From Lytechinus variegatus (lineage: Eukaryota > Echinodermata > Echinoidea > Temnopleuroida > Toxopneustidae): DNA of 64,000 bases. The position numbers and the translations under genes were made by a program. Location of the stretch: positions 34,856,733-34,920,732 of the forward strand of contig NC_054747.1 of NCBI RefSeq assembly GCF_018143015.1. Reading direction: 5' to 3'. The notes beneath the pieces are model-generated. The model did not search any database. It was given only the letters and a program-made list of their open reading frames with translations, and had not been told where the DNA came from. Below, piece by piece: positions 1 through 9,132 of the stretch; the first letter of the stretch is position 1; every line of letters begins with the position of its first letter.

Positions 1-139
1 TGGATTACACTAAAAATACGAATTAAATAGTTGTAATCATCTTCTTTTTTTCTCTCTATAATATTTCCTGACATTTTGTACTAAAAATTGATAAAACTTC
101 CCTTGTAAATTTTTTTTCCAAATGGTCGATCGACTTTCT

Positions 140-740
140 AAAATTGATCGTCCGGACACACAACAACTGGGTGGCACATCACGCTAACATACAGCCTAGA
201 ATCTCATTCAAAATCCCAAATTGCGTGCAAAGTGAATGGGTGCGAAGACATGGGGCACCGTTTTCTTGGTTCAATCTGAAAATGACTGCCCGAGGTTTTT
301 TTCCAAGAAAATCATATATTTCTTTCATTTTTTTAATGAGATATTTGGTATACTTACTAATAATAATAATTGTTAGGTGTCCGGACAGGTTGTGTATCCG
401 GACGGTCGATTTTAAACAGCCAATTGAAATGCTCTTAAATGTTTTAGCACAAAATGTTAGACAATTATAGAGAACAAATATTGATGATGATTAGCACTGA
501 TCAATACACAGTTTTTGTTTAATCCAAATACAAAAATAAGGCTTCATTTTCGTTACGTGTCCGAACACCCAACCCCCATCCTATAGGAAACATTATTATC
601 TGAAAGATTTTGTGAAATAAAATAAAAAATCATATTAAATCTTAACTCAAATTGTTAGGTGCGCAGACTTGTGGACCACCATCATAACTTCAAATAGAAA
701 AGCTCGTACCGTATAGGGAATCTGTTCTCACGAAAGATTC
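140..740. repeat. Diverged tandem repeat around a gtccggac core
   Basis: Four related stretches recur near 148, 374, 554 and 654, each centred on gtgtccggac-like sequence followed by a purine/cytosine-rich tract. The third and fourth copies also share a downstream part (tatagg-aa, then gaaagatt-tg). No coding feature is supported in positions 1-936; the 108-codon open frame here has no family resemblance. Confidence 0.4.
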
Positions 741-936
741 TGCAAGCTCAGTTCTACTCGAGTCATGCCCGCCGAATTACTACCCAGAATATGAATGTAG
801 ACTTATCAAAATTACTTTTCTGTTACGTTTAGATCTAATTCTTTGTTTCAGATCTAACTCGCAATTAAGTATTATAATCGACAAATAGATCTAGATCTAC
901 GTATAGGCCTAATTTTTAGGTCTATTCTCTCTTGTG

Positions 937-947
937 CAGTCGCCACA
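937..947. repeat. Left flanking direct repeat of the first LINE
   Basis: The 11-bp sequence cagtcgccaca occurs here and again at 7357-7367. The two copies bracket the complete minus-strand retrotransposon. The left copy touches the element's 3' tail, which on the plus strand starts as a tct/ttc microsatellite. This is the arrangement expected of a target-site duplication. Confidence 0.7.
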
Positions 948-1019
948 TCTTCTTCTTCTTCTGTATCCTTCCTCCGCTGTATCGGAGATCCGCAGTTTGA
1001 TACTGCATTAATGGTAGCG

Positions 1020-2447
1020 TTATATATTTTGACGTGAGAGTAAGGTAGATCGAGAGAGGTGAATCTTATGCAAGAAATTTAAGACAAGTAGGTTAAGGTC
1101 GTTTCTGGAGGAATCTGCTAATTCGACGTCAGGTAGAAACAGGACGGAAGCGGTAAATTGTTGAGGTTCTTGATCATTGAAATACACAGAAAAATACTGC
1201 AGTTCCTCGTCTTCTTTTATTAAGTGTAGAAGTGTTTTCCTGTGTGTGCTAAACGCTGGGCATTCTCCAACAAAATGTACAACGTTTTCCAGTTCGGAGT
1301 GGCAGAACTTGCAGGACGTTGTGGTACTTTGATTCATAGAGAATAATCTTCTATTCGTTGGGTATGTACTGCAGGATAATTGAGCTCTGATGGATATAGC
1401 TTCCCTCAAGAGAGGGCTGGAGACTTGCTTTGGGTAATAATTCTTTTTATTACGTTGGATCATGCCCGACCATAGACTTAGAGAAGATTTTTTAGCAACT
1501 GCAATTTCAAGGGCTGCATAGTGTTGTTTATAAATTTTTCCCATTGTTAGCTTCTTCCATACTTTATATGGAATGCGCTCTCTAAGGATGTTAGTGAGAC
1601 TTGGAAGCTCATAACTATTCAGAATTTTTATCCAGCGTCTTACCAATGGTGTATTGTTTGCTATACCATTCAATAGGATTCTTCTTTCAGTGCGCTCGTC
1701 TGAAAGGCTTGCATATTGCCCAAGTAAGAGAAGAATTTCATAGTCGATTCGCTTATCCATTGGAAGGATATCTAGCAATAAATAAATAATTTCGTCAGCC
1801 GCACTCCTTGGCAAACCAAGCACTCTTTTAAAAAGAAAAGATTGAGCCTTGTTCAGACGGGACAGCATGTAGTTGGTAAGTTGGATAATCTGAATCCCAT
1901 ATAGCATTCTTGGTATGCAGAACATTTTCCAAAGATGAGTACATATTGGTGGCAGCAGGCGTAGAGTTCCTTGCTTTGTTCCAGTAAGCGAGAAGAAGGT
2001 GTTATATCCCTTTGATATGATGTCATTGGTGTGATCAATATTACAATTGCTTTTTATTATGCCAAGGTGTGGGTGCTCTCTGCTTTCCTTGATCGTCATT
2101 CCTCCCATTTTCCACTCGATTGAACTTACACTGGTTGATGTTTTTTTGTTTATTACTACTACGGCACTTTTTTGTGGATTAATTTTATATCTCCAGGCAC
2201 AGGAATAATTGAAGGTGAGGTCCAGCATTGATTGGAGTTCACGAGGGCATGTACTGATAAGAGCAACGTCATCTGCAAGTACTATCACTCCCATGTAGCA
2301 ACCGTTAATAGAGCATCCTAGACAAGCATTCCTTAGTGATTTGATCAGGCCATCGATGAAGACTGTATATAAGGTGGGAGAGAGCACACTTCCCTGTTTT
2401 ACACCTTGAAGGATTTGAAAAGGAGAGCTGACTTTTCCTTCCCACAT
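1020..2447 (-). CDS. LINE 1 ORF2, C-terminal half: reverse transcriptase palm and zinc knuckle
   Basis: This 475-codon frame continues the reverse transcriptase begun upstream. Its start holds the RT motif GVKQGSVLSP, then the catalytic motif VLADDVALIS, an LADD variant of the usual FADD/YADD. The thumb region follows. Near the C-terminus a CKFCHSELENVVHFVGECP knuckle (CxxC, H, C) is typical of CR1/Jockey-group ORF2. The real frame runs on upstream of the first Met to about 2512 (residues LGLHESLLSTLEEFYNG), where a one-base shift separates it from the preceding frame. The enzyme would copy the element RNA at nicked target DNA. As it stands the protein is broken. Confidence 0.9.
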   Translation of the reverse strand: MWEGKVSSPFQILQGVKQGSVLSPTLYTVFIDGLIKSLRNACLGCSINGCYMGVIVLADDVALISTCPRELQSMLDLTFNYSCAWRYKINPQKSAVVVINKKTSTSVSSIEWKMGGMTIKESREHPHLGIIKSNCNIDHTNDIISKGYNTFFSLTGTKQGTLRLLPPICTHLWKMFCIPRMLYGIQIIQLTNYMLSRLNKAQSFLFKRVLGLPRSAADEIIYLLLDILPMDKRIDYEILLLLGQYASLSDERTERRILLNGIANNTPLVRRWIKILNSYELPSLTNILRERIPYKVWKKLTMGKIYKQHYAALEIAVAKKSSLSLWSGMIQRNKKNYYPKQVSSPLLREAISIRAQLSCSTYPTNRRLFSMNQSTTTSCKFCHSELENVVHFVGECPAFSTHRKTLLHLIKEDEELQYFSVYFNDQEPQQFTASVLFLPDVELADSSRNDLNLLVLNFLHKIHLSRSTLLSRQNI

Positions 2448-2509
2448 GACTCTACTGGTACTACCATTGTAGAATTCTTCCAGTGTAGATAACAGAGATT
2501 CATGGAGGC

Positions 2510-4417
2510 CTAGGTTTGAAGCTTAGAAAATAGGCCTTTATGCCAAACGATGTCAAATGCTTTCTGTGCATCAAGAAGAGCAAGATATGTTGTGCATTTC
2601 TTGGCAGAGTTCAGTTGGATTATTAATTCCAGTGAGGATGCAGTAAGGAGGCAAGATTTGCCTTTCTGGAATCCAAATTGTAACTGGTCTGGGACATCAT
2701 TTATTGCAAGTGGAATTTCTAGTTGAGATTTGATGAGCATTTCCAAAACTTTACCAATTGTTGAAGAAACTGTTATGCCTCGGTAGTTAGAAGGATCTTT
2801 AACATCTTTTCCTTTTCCTTTGTGAACTGGGACTATAAGGCCGGACTTCAAAGGTTCAGGAATATACTTTAGGGATATACATCGATTGAAGAGGGCGAGG
2901 AGTAATTTCCGAGCTATTGGGCCAAGATATATAAGATGCTCAGGGGATATATTATCAGGTCCTGCAGCTTTTTGTTTCTTGAGAGAGTTAATAGCTTCAT
3001 CTAGATCTTTTGAAGTAGAGGGTTGAAGTGGTTGATTCAGATTGTCCTGGAACGGGCGAGTGGGGAAGGCTTCATCTATTTCAGGCGGAGAAGAGGCATT
3101 TATATAATCCGGTTTAGCAAGATCTGAGAAATATGTGTTGAAGCCATCTAAAACTGCCTCTCCTTCATACGTTGTACCCCTATAAGACAGTGTGTCGGTG
3201 GACCGAGATCCTTTGGTGCGTTTGACAAGCCTATAGGAGAGTTTGTCATTGCTACCTTTAGCATCCTCAATTTCTGAAAGGAGATTATTGTGACACATCC
3301 TCCGTGCTTGCCTGATGCTACTTCTAAAACGACGTTTGGTATATATATGCTTGATCCAGAGAGGGTCCTTGCCTTTTGGTTTCCCGCTGGCCCTCCAGAG
3401 ACGCCAATAATGTTGAGATTGTTTATAACATGCCTCTACCTTTTTTGTCCACTCTCTTTTCCCTTTCCTTTTTCTTTTCTGACGGCCCTTCGAGTGTGGT
3501 AGAGTTAGTGATACCTTCAGCATTTCTTTGCTAAGTTGATCAAGCAACAAGTCAATTTTAGTCGGATCCAAACACATTGCAGGAAGATTATAGAAAAGTT
3601 TCTTTGATATTAGTTCCATAGGAAGAGTATAGAGATGGTGCCGCTGGTCTGCACTGCACTGATGCCAAAATATCTTAGGACGAAGTATAGACTTTCCAGA
3701 TCCTCCAGTGATGCGATCAGGTATATCATGATCTACTTGACAATTGGCTAAAAGTGGTAGTGAAAATGTCACTTTAACCGGTGTGTGGTCAGAGGTGTTG
3801 AGAGGATCATCATGCTCAATAAGAAGGTCAGAGAAGCAGTTTTCTAGTTTTGCAGGTATTATAAAGTCATCAATGTATGAATGTCGTAAACCATCATCTG
3901 ATTGGAAGGTGTACAGCTCCTTTTTATTTTGGAGAGATGACAAGTTAATCATGTTCTCACTAATCAGAAATTCCTTTAGAATACGTTTTGTAGGTTTCTT
4001 GCACGATGCATTTGTCAGATCAGCATTCAGATCTCCACCAAGTATAATCAAGGCCTCTTTATGAGTTGTTTCGATGTGGGATATGGTAGAGAGCATATGA
4101 TGATACTCAGAAATACTATTGGCATCAACATCACACGGAAAGTATCCATTGCAGATAATTAAATGCGAGTTTGATGGCTCATGGAGTAGATCTGTAATGA
4201 CTAATCTTTGTGATTGAGATTCTATCTTTGTTGCTTTCCAAGAGCTTGATGTTCTGATGAATGTAGCTACTCCACCCTTTGCTCTCCTTCTTGGTAGTGG
4301 TAACAATGAGTTATTTTGCTGTGATATACTAAAGACTTGGAAGTTATCATTGATATTAGCAAGCTCATTAAGGTCCCAATGGTAAAGCCAGTGTTCTTGA
4401 ATTAATAGGATATCCAT
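2510..4417 (-). CDS. LINE 1 ORF2, N-terminal half: AP endonuclease and first RT motifs
   Basis: This 635-codon frame has an exonuclease-endonuclease-phosphatase fold: DILLIQEHWL with the catalytic Glu near its start, ILGGDLNADLTN with the Asp/Asn pair, and SDHTPV. The RT then begins with NYRGITVSS, FGFQKGKSC and the metal-binding DAQKAFDIVWH. The true start is upstream: ATG at 4482-4480 opens MGTFNCRGAQ, the conserved endonuclease N-terminus, in another frame, and one base is missing near 4420. That ATG lies only two bases after the ORF1 stop (TAA 4487-4485), so the two ORFs are nearly contiguous. The frame ends at a TAG at 2512-2510 caused by a second one-base shift. Confidence 0.9.
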   Translation of the reverse strand: MDILLIQEHWLYHWDLNELANINDNFQVFSISQQNNSLLPLPRRRAKGGVATFIRTSSSWKATKIESQSQRLVITDLLHEPSNSHLIICNGYFPCDVDANSISEYHHMLSTISHIETTHKEALIILGGDLNADLTNASCKKPTKRILKEFLISENMINLSSLQNKKELYTFQSDDGLRHSYIDDFIIPAKLENCFSDLLIEHDDPLNTSDHTPVKVTFSLPLLANCQVDHDIPDRITGGSGKSILRPKIFWHQCSADQRHHLYTLPMELISKKLFYNLPAMCLDPTKIDLLLDQLSKEMLKVSLTLPHSKGRQKRKRKGKREWTKKVEACYKQSQHYWRLWRASGKPKGKDPLWIKHIYTKRRFRSSIRQARRMCHNNLLSEIEDAKGSNDKLSYRLVKRTKGSRSTDTLSYRGTTYEGEAVLDGFNTYFSDLAKPDYINASSPPEIDEAFPTRPFQDNLNQPLQPSTSKDLDEAINSLKKQKAAGPDNISPEHLIYLGPIARKLLLALFNRCISLKYIPEPLKSGLIVPVHKGKGKDVKDPSNYRGITVSSTIGKVLEMLIKSQLEIPLAINDVPDQLQFGFQKGKSCLLTASSLELIIQLNSAKKCTTYLALLDAQKAFDIVWHKGLFSKLQT

Positions 4418-4484
4418 TCTTCTAATAGACGTGATATGAAAGCATTGTTAGACTGTGCCCCCCTGCAGTTGAAGGTTCCCATTC

Positions 4485-5414
4485 TTAGTTGTTTTCCTTG
4501 CTGTTTTCTAGTAAGTGGAGACTTGTGGAGGTTAAGTGTAGTATTTGTTGGTGTTGGGCTCTCAGTGCTTGGCGAATGACAGGGTCTGTAGTGGATAGGG
4601 GTAGTGCTAGAAGATTTATTGTATACATCACTGCCTGGTAAGTGTTCTCCATTAGAGTTTTGTGGTCGGCCGTTGAGGCTCGGCCCTGCCGAAAATCCTG
4701 TTGCTTTGGTGAAGGTGTTAGGTTGGAGGCCTCCTGATTCAGTTCTTGAGTGACTGATGATCTATCTTTCGTGATGCTGTTATCCTGTTGTTTCCTGGGC
4801 TGTTGTAATTCAAGGCATTCTTGAAGAGATATTGGGCTGAGGGGCCTAGAGGTGTGGTAGTGGCTGTTTCTATTTTTCTTTCTCTGAGGTAGATCTGAAT
4901 CATTGGTATCATGACGAGAGTTACTCTGCTCTTGACCATCTTTAACCTTGTCTGCATAAGATACAAACTGTGCCTGCATATCGTTTATCTCTCTTGCTGT
5001 ATCCTGTTGAGTTTTTGATGTTACATAACTTGTTTGTGCTGGCCATTGTTCATTATAGTTGACTGCACTTTGCCTTCTTTCATTTGAATGAAACTTGGTG
5101 TTTTGACTCTTCCTGTTATTATTATTTATTCCTTTGCTGACATATGGATGGTTTGGTTTCCTTCTGATGAATTCTGGGTGTTTCTTTTTCACACTGAAGG
5201 GAGGTTGAGCCTGAATACTAGTATCATAGTTAGAAGCCTTGTCTGAACTGGTATCGTCAGATAAGAAGCATTCATCAATCAATGGAGAAAATGAGTTCCT
5301 GATGGGTATTCTATCTCTAGTATTACATGTAGATGTTCTCCTTTTCATCTGACCTTTAGGCTCATTTCTGACTCTAGAAGTTGACTTTGAGGTATGTTGG
5401 AGGAGGATTCTCAT
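4485..5414 (-). CDS. LINE 1 ORF1, C-terminal part: basic, low-complexity region
   Basis: This 309-codon frame is rich in Lys, Arg, Ser, Asn and Gln with no recognisable fold, ending in a Leu-rich helix (residues about 265-305). It overlaps the preceding frame by about 40 bases in another phase, and the overlap carries the same DNA that encodes the preceding frame's Pro-rich end. The simplest reading is one ORF1 protein interrupted by a one-base shift between 5414 and 5374. A basic disordered tail of this kind would suit RNA binding in the ribonucleoprotein; that is inference. Confidence 0.7.
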   Translation of the reverse strand: MRILLQHTSKSTSRVRNEPKGQMKRRTSTCNTRDRIPIRNSFSPLIDECFLSDDTSSDKASNYDTSIQAQPPFSVKKKHPEFIRRKPNHPYVSKGINNNNRKSQNTKFHSNERRQSAVNYNEQWPAQTSYVTSKTQQDTAREINDMQAQFVSYADKVKDGQEQSNSRHDTNDSDLPQRKKNRNSHYHTSRPLSPISLQECLELQQPRKQQDNSITKDRSSVTQELNQEASNLTPSPKQQDFRQGRASTADHKTLMENTYQAVMYTINLLALPLSTTDPVIRQALRAQHQQILHLTSTSLHLLENSKENN

Positions 5415-5886
5415 TCATCATAAGATCAACTCCTTGTTGAAGGCACTGTGCATATATGAAGTCGAGTTGAAGTTGTAAGTCATACACTGTATCATCCCGA
5501 TCTTTTACAGCCTTCTCTAATTTATGAATGTAGTGATCTTTCTGTTTAAGTAGATTCTGATCATTAAAACGCAGATCTTGTAACTGCTTGATTTCTCTGG
5601 TAGACTCCCCCATCTGCCTGTGAAGACTCTCATTTTCGCTCATGGTCAGGCTAGTAAGTGATCTCTGAACTTTGAGGTCTTCTCTCAATCGATCTTTTTC
5701 TTTTTTCATTTTGAAACAATGAGTGCAGGGACCTGTAGAATCCAAAGAGTCTTGACTTTGATTGACATTATTACTCTTCTTGAGTAATTTTTCCCCTTCT
5801 GGCTCTAACTGCTCTACTGGAGAGATGATGGAGGGGGACTGGTTAGCATTAGGAACTGGGTCAGGAGTACCAGATTCTTCTTCCAA
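5374..5886 (-). CDS. LINE 1 ORF1, middle part: coiled coil
   Basis: A 170-codon frame dominated by a heptad-like helix (about residues 55-145, rich in Glu, Lys, Leu and Arg), preceded by a CTHCFKMKKEKD segment. Coiled coils of this kind drive ORF1 multimerisation in many LINEs. The first residues here and the last residues of the PHD frame are translations of the same DNA in two phases, so a one-base shift near 5886-5870 probably splits a single ORF1 protein. Confidence 0.75.
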   Translation of the reverse strand: MEEESGTPDPVPNANQSPSIISPVEQLEPEGEKLLKKSNNVNQSQDSLDSTGPCTHCFKMKKEKDRLREDLKVQRSLTSLTMSENESLHRQMGESTREIKQLQDLRFNDQNLLKQKDHYIHKLEKAVKDRDDTVYDLQLQLDFIYAQCLQQGVDLMMNENPPPTYLKVNF

Positions 5887-6338
5887 ACCTCTGAAGTCTC
5901 CATGCTCAAGGTTGGAGGATTCACAATACTACAGGAGGAGCAGATAATTGATTCGTCTTTAACTGCTCTGGTAGGGAGGCAATGAAGGTGAAACCACTTG
6001 CAGCAATCTTGACATTCAACAGAGTTTTCAGTATTTGGTGAATTGCAAATAGCACAGTTTTCTTCTTGAGAAACCTGACTCTCTTGAGATGGTGTAGGTG
6101 GTGTAGACAGCTTCATAGGTATATCTTCCTGGAATCTGCAATCTGCACAGATGAAATCAATCTCATCCATACCTAGAAGGTGGGTCAAGTCTTGTGGAGA
6201 CAAGATTGTGCATTCAAAATGTAGCCATCTGTTGCAGGAGGCACAAAGAATAGTCTCTGTACAGGCATGAGCTTCGCAAACTGGACATGTACATGTTGCC
6301 TTTCCTTTTCCTTTGCAGTCGCACCCATTGCGCTTCAT
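5814..6338 (-). CDS. LINE 1 ORF1, two PHD-type zinc fingers
   Basis: The frame begins MKRNGCDCKGKG. It holds two Cys4-His-Cys3 fingers: the first at about residues 15-67 (CPVCEAHAC, CASC, HFEC, CADC) and the second at about 94-137 (CAIC, CQDC, HLHC, CSSC). PHD fingers bind histone tails in host proteins, and in CR1-like elements they may help targeting or particle assembly. Its ATG overlaps the stop of the upstream frame as ATGA (6338-6335), which suggests coupled termination and reinitiation rather than a mutation. Confidence 0.85.
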   Translation of the reverse strand: MKRNGCDCKGKGKATCTCPVCEAHACTETILCASCNRWLHFECTILSPQDLTHLLGMDEIDFICADCRFQEDIPMKLSTPPTPSQESQVSQEENCAICNSPNTENSVECQDCCKWFHLHCLPTRAVKDESIICSSCSIVNPPTLSMETSEVWKKNLVLLTQFLMLTSPPPSSLQ

Positions 6339-6754
6339 GGAGTCATTTTGGAGAGCAGGTCAAGTCTTCTTTTAATCTCTTCAAGAGTTGATTTTACATC
6401 AGTCATATCCACTTGAAGATCAGAAGCATCCATGTTAATGATTTTTGATAACAGCTCTGGAATCAGCTGTGTCTGCTTTCCTCTTACTAGTAACTTGCTA
6501 GTTGCTCCGAAGAAAGTGATGGTTAATTTCTTCTGTTTGCCTCGCTTCCCATTAACGAGTTTATTGTAAGTTTCGATGGTATTCTTTGCAATCCCTTTGC
6601 TATTAACCCCTTGTGTTAGAACTGACACATGTTGTGGGTTGATGCCCCCTTTCTGGGTTGAAGCAAGAATGGCTAGATTCTGAAGATTCTCAAATAGTGG
6701 GTGTGGTAGGGTAACTGCAATTTGTTTTTCACCATTCCGAGTTAAACTACCCAT
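6335..6754 (-). CDS. LINE 1 first small ORF, unknown N-terminal domain
   Basis: A 139-codon frame starting MGSLTRNGEKQ and ending in the ATGA overlap with the PHD frame. A beta-rich segment, LTITFFGATSKLLVRGKQ at about residues 76-93, resembles a short motif I associate with leader segments of some invertebrate retroelement polyproteins. A short helix follows (residues 110-135). I do not recognise a named domain. Its position at the 5' end, just after the UTR, makes it a real element gene rather than a shadow. Confidence 0.65.
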   Translation of the reverse strand: MGSLTRNGEKQIAVTLPHPLFENLQNLAILASTQKGGINPQHVSVLTQGVNSKGIAKNTIETYNKLVNGKRGKQKKLTITFFGATSKLLVRGKQTQLIPELLSKIINMDASDLQVDMTDVKSTLEEIKRRLDLLSKMTP

Positions 6755-7356
6755 ATCATATCACCTAAAATACACGAAGCCATGGTCATATCATAAATTC
6801 AACAAATTTATCAAAACAGATGAAAGAAATTCAACGAAGTTGGAAGAAATAAAATATTTACAACAACAAAACCAATAATCATTAAGATTAAGAATAAGAT
6901 TCTATTTCTAATATCAAAATGAGCTGTAGCTGCAGGATAGGTGAGAAGAAAGGCTGGATAATGAATAAAATAGGATGATGGCGATGGTGATGGTGATGAA
7001 AAATCATAGAATAAAAATTGAAGGATGTAAGATGAGAACGTTGAAAAATCTTCCAGCTCACTGACAGCAATCAATAAGTTTTTAAAGAAAATGAAGTTTA
7101 GCGAAGTAGGGTGTAACGTTAGGCAGTTAATGATAAGCAGTGTGACGAAAATAAATAGGCACTGAGTGCAAACGAAAAGGATGAAAGGGTTGACATTGAA
7201 GCGATGAAGGATGAATAAGGATGACCGAAAAGAGAGGATGATAAACGTTAGACTATACTAGCAAATGAATTGAAGGATGAAGGGTGACAAAAATCATAAG
7301 TCAAAGAGAGTGAATAGACAATAGAGACAGTCTGTAGATTTGCTAATAATATTGTT
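6755..7356 (-). other. LINE 1 5' UTR
   Basis: There is no conserved coding here. The plus strand is rich in gatgaagg-type triplets. In CR1-like LINEs this region would hold the internal promoter, but no promoter motif could be identified by eye. Confidence 0.5.
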
Positions 7357-7367
7357 CAGTCGCCACA
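7357..7367. repeat. Right flanking direct repeat of the first LINE
   Basis: Second copy of cagtcgccaca (first at 937-947). It marks the 5' end of the element. Confidence 0.7.
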
Positions 7368-7851
7368 ATGAAGGATTTTATCATACTGGCAATGTCCATC
7401 ATTCAAATAACACGAGTCAAGTCTCAGATGTCAATCGAAAATGTCTTCCATACCTTTTATATCTTTCGTTCCTGATGAAACACAGCAGCCCATCTTACTT
7501 TGACTTGTGTGTAGTTCAGCATAGTAAGTGTTTCATATCCCTTTCTCGTTTGAATTGCAGACTTTAAATAATTTGATTTATTTTGATTAAAAATAAATGT
7601 TGTGTTGGTTTTATTATTGTCTCTTTGTTTAGTTTTTTTTTACCAAATCATCTACGAAATTCTGCGTTTTACAAAGAAGCGCGTAGTGTGATGCGCGCGT
7701 TGTTTTGCATTGTCACGCAGCGCAAAATATTGTTACGTCATTCAGAAAGGTTACGTTGCTCTTATCTCCCCCCCCCCCCCCGCCCCGTCCTCACTGTGCG
7801 GGTGGAGGCTGGTATAGGCGGAGGGGCCTACCGTCCAACCCAACCCCCCCA

Positions 7852-7919
7852 GACTGAAGTCTGGTTTAACTTAAACTCAGGTTTAAAGTTGTGGTTTAAG
7901 TATGGATAGCCAATTGTTA
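7852..7919. repeat. Dispersed repeat, copy 1
   Basis: This stretch (ctgaagtctggtttaac through ggatagccaatt) reappears inverted at 59872-59938 with only a few differences. The rest of 7368-7993 holds a C homopolymer (about 7768-7783) and no supported gene. Confidence 0.7.
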
Positions 7920-7993
7920 CAGAAATCACTAACAGTAGAGATCATATTTCAGCTCATTTGGCTCGCAAATCATTCATAATTGTCTAGGAAGTA

Positions 7994-8006
7994 TAAATAG
8001 ATGATT
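7994..8006. repeat. Left target-site duplication of the second LINE
   Basis: taaatagatgatt is found here and at 13597-13609. It abuts the poly-T run (the poly-A tail of the minus-strand element). Confidence 0.85.
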
Positions 8007-8145
8007 TTTTTTCTATTTATCCTCAATTGAGGTACTTTATTATTCATAAAATATCAAAAGATACAGGTTTTTACATTAACAAAATTCACATATCACACGA
8101 CAATATTTTACAAGAAATACAAAAAATACAATAAAATATGTTCCT

Positions 8146-8286
8146 TACACTACCAGTCACAATTCCTCGGCCCGCTGTCACCCGTCGTGAACCAGAGAAC
8201 AATAGATTCAGTGGACTGAATCCATTGTTCTCCGGCTCCAACAGGCCAACCAACAGCGGACCATAAAAACCGCGACTGGTAGTGTA
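8146..8286. mobile_element. CACTA-type MITE inside the LINE 2 3' UTR
   Basis: A 141-bp foldback. tacactaccagtc at 8146-8158 is repeated inverted and without mismatch at 8274-8286. Read without the TA, the element starts CACTACCAGTC and ends GACTGGTAGTG with a TA on both sides, fitting the 2-3 bp duplications of CACTA/EnSpm elements; a TA-targeting family is the alternative. The interior is itself a hairpin (gaacaat-gattcagt arms). It begins two bases after the ORF2 stop in element orientation, so it inserted into the retrotransposon or an ancestor of it. Confidence 0.75.
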
Positions 8287-8287
8287 T

Positions 8288-8950
8288 TCACTCAAAGTAA
8301 AAACGTATCTTCCGCAACTCAGTTTCATTAAATCTTTTCTGATTATACTTTAAACTTAGGTGAAATTTTATTTCTGCTTTCAGATCTTTCAATAAATAGT
8401 TTCCATGTAACACATGTTTCTTTTTATCATTACATTCTTTGACATAATTCTTATATACAGTATATTGGGCATAATTAAGGATGAAATTGACGAGTTTTGT
8501 TTTTCGGTTGCCTATATCATATCCTATAATAATAATTTTTTCATTAATGTCAATATCAAGGCCAAAAATATTCCGAATAAGACACGAAACTATTTTCCAA
8601 AATAACCTCACTTTTTTGCATGTCAATAAAAAATGACATATAGTTTCTCTGCAATTGCAAGTACAACATAAATTATCATTCAAAATTCCCCATTTGCATA
8701 AATTGTCTTTGCTGGGCAATATTTTGTGAAAAAGTTTAAAATTAAATTGTTTGATTTTATTGTCATTAATTTGTTGAAATTTGAATTTAAATACTTCACT
8801 CCAATCAAATTCGTTTGACAAGTCTAAACGATCTTGCCAAAAATGTAAACAAACGGGTTCTTCTTTATATTTATCCACTAACAAACTATAATAGTGTTTA
8901 GCTGACATTTTCTCGACATTTATTGAGTCACCTGTTGCTAACTCAATCAC
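8288..8950 (-). CDS. LINE 2 ORF2, C-terminal segment with zinc knuckle
   Basis: A 220-codon frame ending ELRKIRFYFE. Residues about 94-113 contain CTCNCRETICHFLLTCKK, the CxC-H-C knuckle at the end of L1/Tx1 ORF2. The segment between the RT and this knuckle (FDWSEVFKFKFQ, IKQFNFKLFHKILPS) matches the usual L1-type pattern. The frame joins the preceding one near 8950 after a one-base shift. The stop at 8290-8288 is followed immediately by the MITE. Confidence 0.85.
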   Translation of the reverse strand: MIELATGDSINVEKMSAKHYYSLLVDKYKEEPVCLHFWQDRLDLSNEFDWSEVFKFKFQQINDNKIKQFNFKLFHKILPSKDNLCKWGILNDNLCCTCNCRETICHFLLTCKKVRLFWKIVSCLIRNIFGLDIDINEKIIIIGYDIGNRKTKLVNFILNYAQYTVYKNYVKECNDKKKHVLHGNYLLKDLKAEIKFHLSLKYNQKRFNETELRKIRFYFE

Positions 8951-9132
8951 ATTGGGTTCTTCTTTTTGTAGCCGTTGTGGGTTCTTGTATTACGTAATTT
9001 CTCTAACCAGAAGTGTGGAAATGCCTTTTTGAGTTTTGACATTTCGAAAGAAGTAAGCAATTGTCTGCGGTTAAAATAGTTGCTAATACACGAAAAATCT
9101 TTCCAATTCCCATCTTCTATAATCTGTCCCAC
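8947..9132 (-). CDS. LINE 2 ORF2 fragment between two frameshifts
   Basis: A 61-codon frame (GQIIEDGNWKDFSCISNYFN) that continues the protein from the frame ending at 9117 and feeds into the one starting near 8950. Both joins overlap by only a few bases, as expected of single-base indels in one long ORF. Confidence 0.7.
   Translation of the reverse strand: MGQIIEDGNWKDFSCISNYFNRRQLLTSFEMSKLKKAFPHFWLEKLRNTRTHNGYKKKNPM

Larger units (their letters stand above)
948..7356 (-). mobile_element. Full-length CR1/L2-like non-LTR retrotransposon
   Basis: A 6.4-kb LINE read right to left: about 600 bp of 5' UTR (7356-6755), an ORF1 region with two PHD fingers and a coiled coil, ORF2 with an apurinic endonuclease and reverse transcriptase, then a short 3' UTR ending in a GAA-type simple repeat. 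PHD fingers in ORF1 are known from CR1-like LINEs. The reverse transcriptase motifs and the C-terminal CxxC-H-C knuckle fit the Jockey/CR1/L2 superfamily. The element is flanked by an 11-bp direct repeat. At least four single-base frameshifts break its reading frames, yet no clear nonsense substitution was seen, so it is young or its sequence has indel errors. The exact clade would need a phylogeny. Confidence 0.9.
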
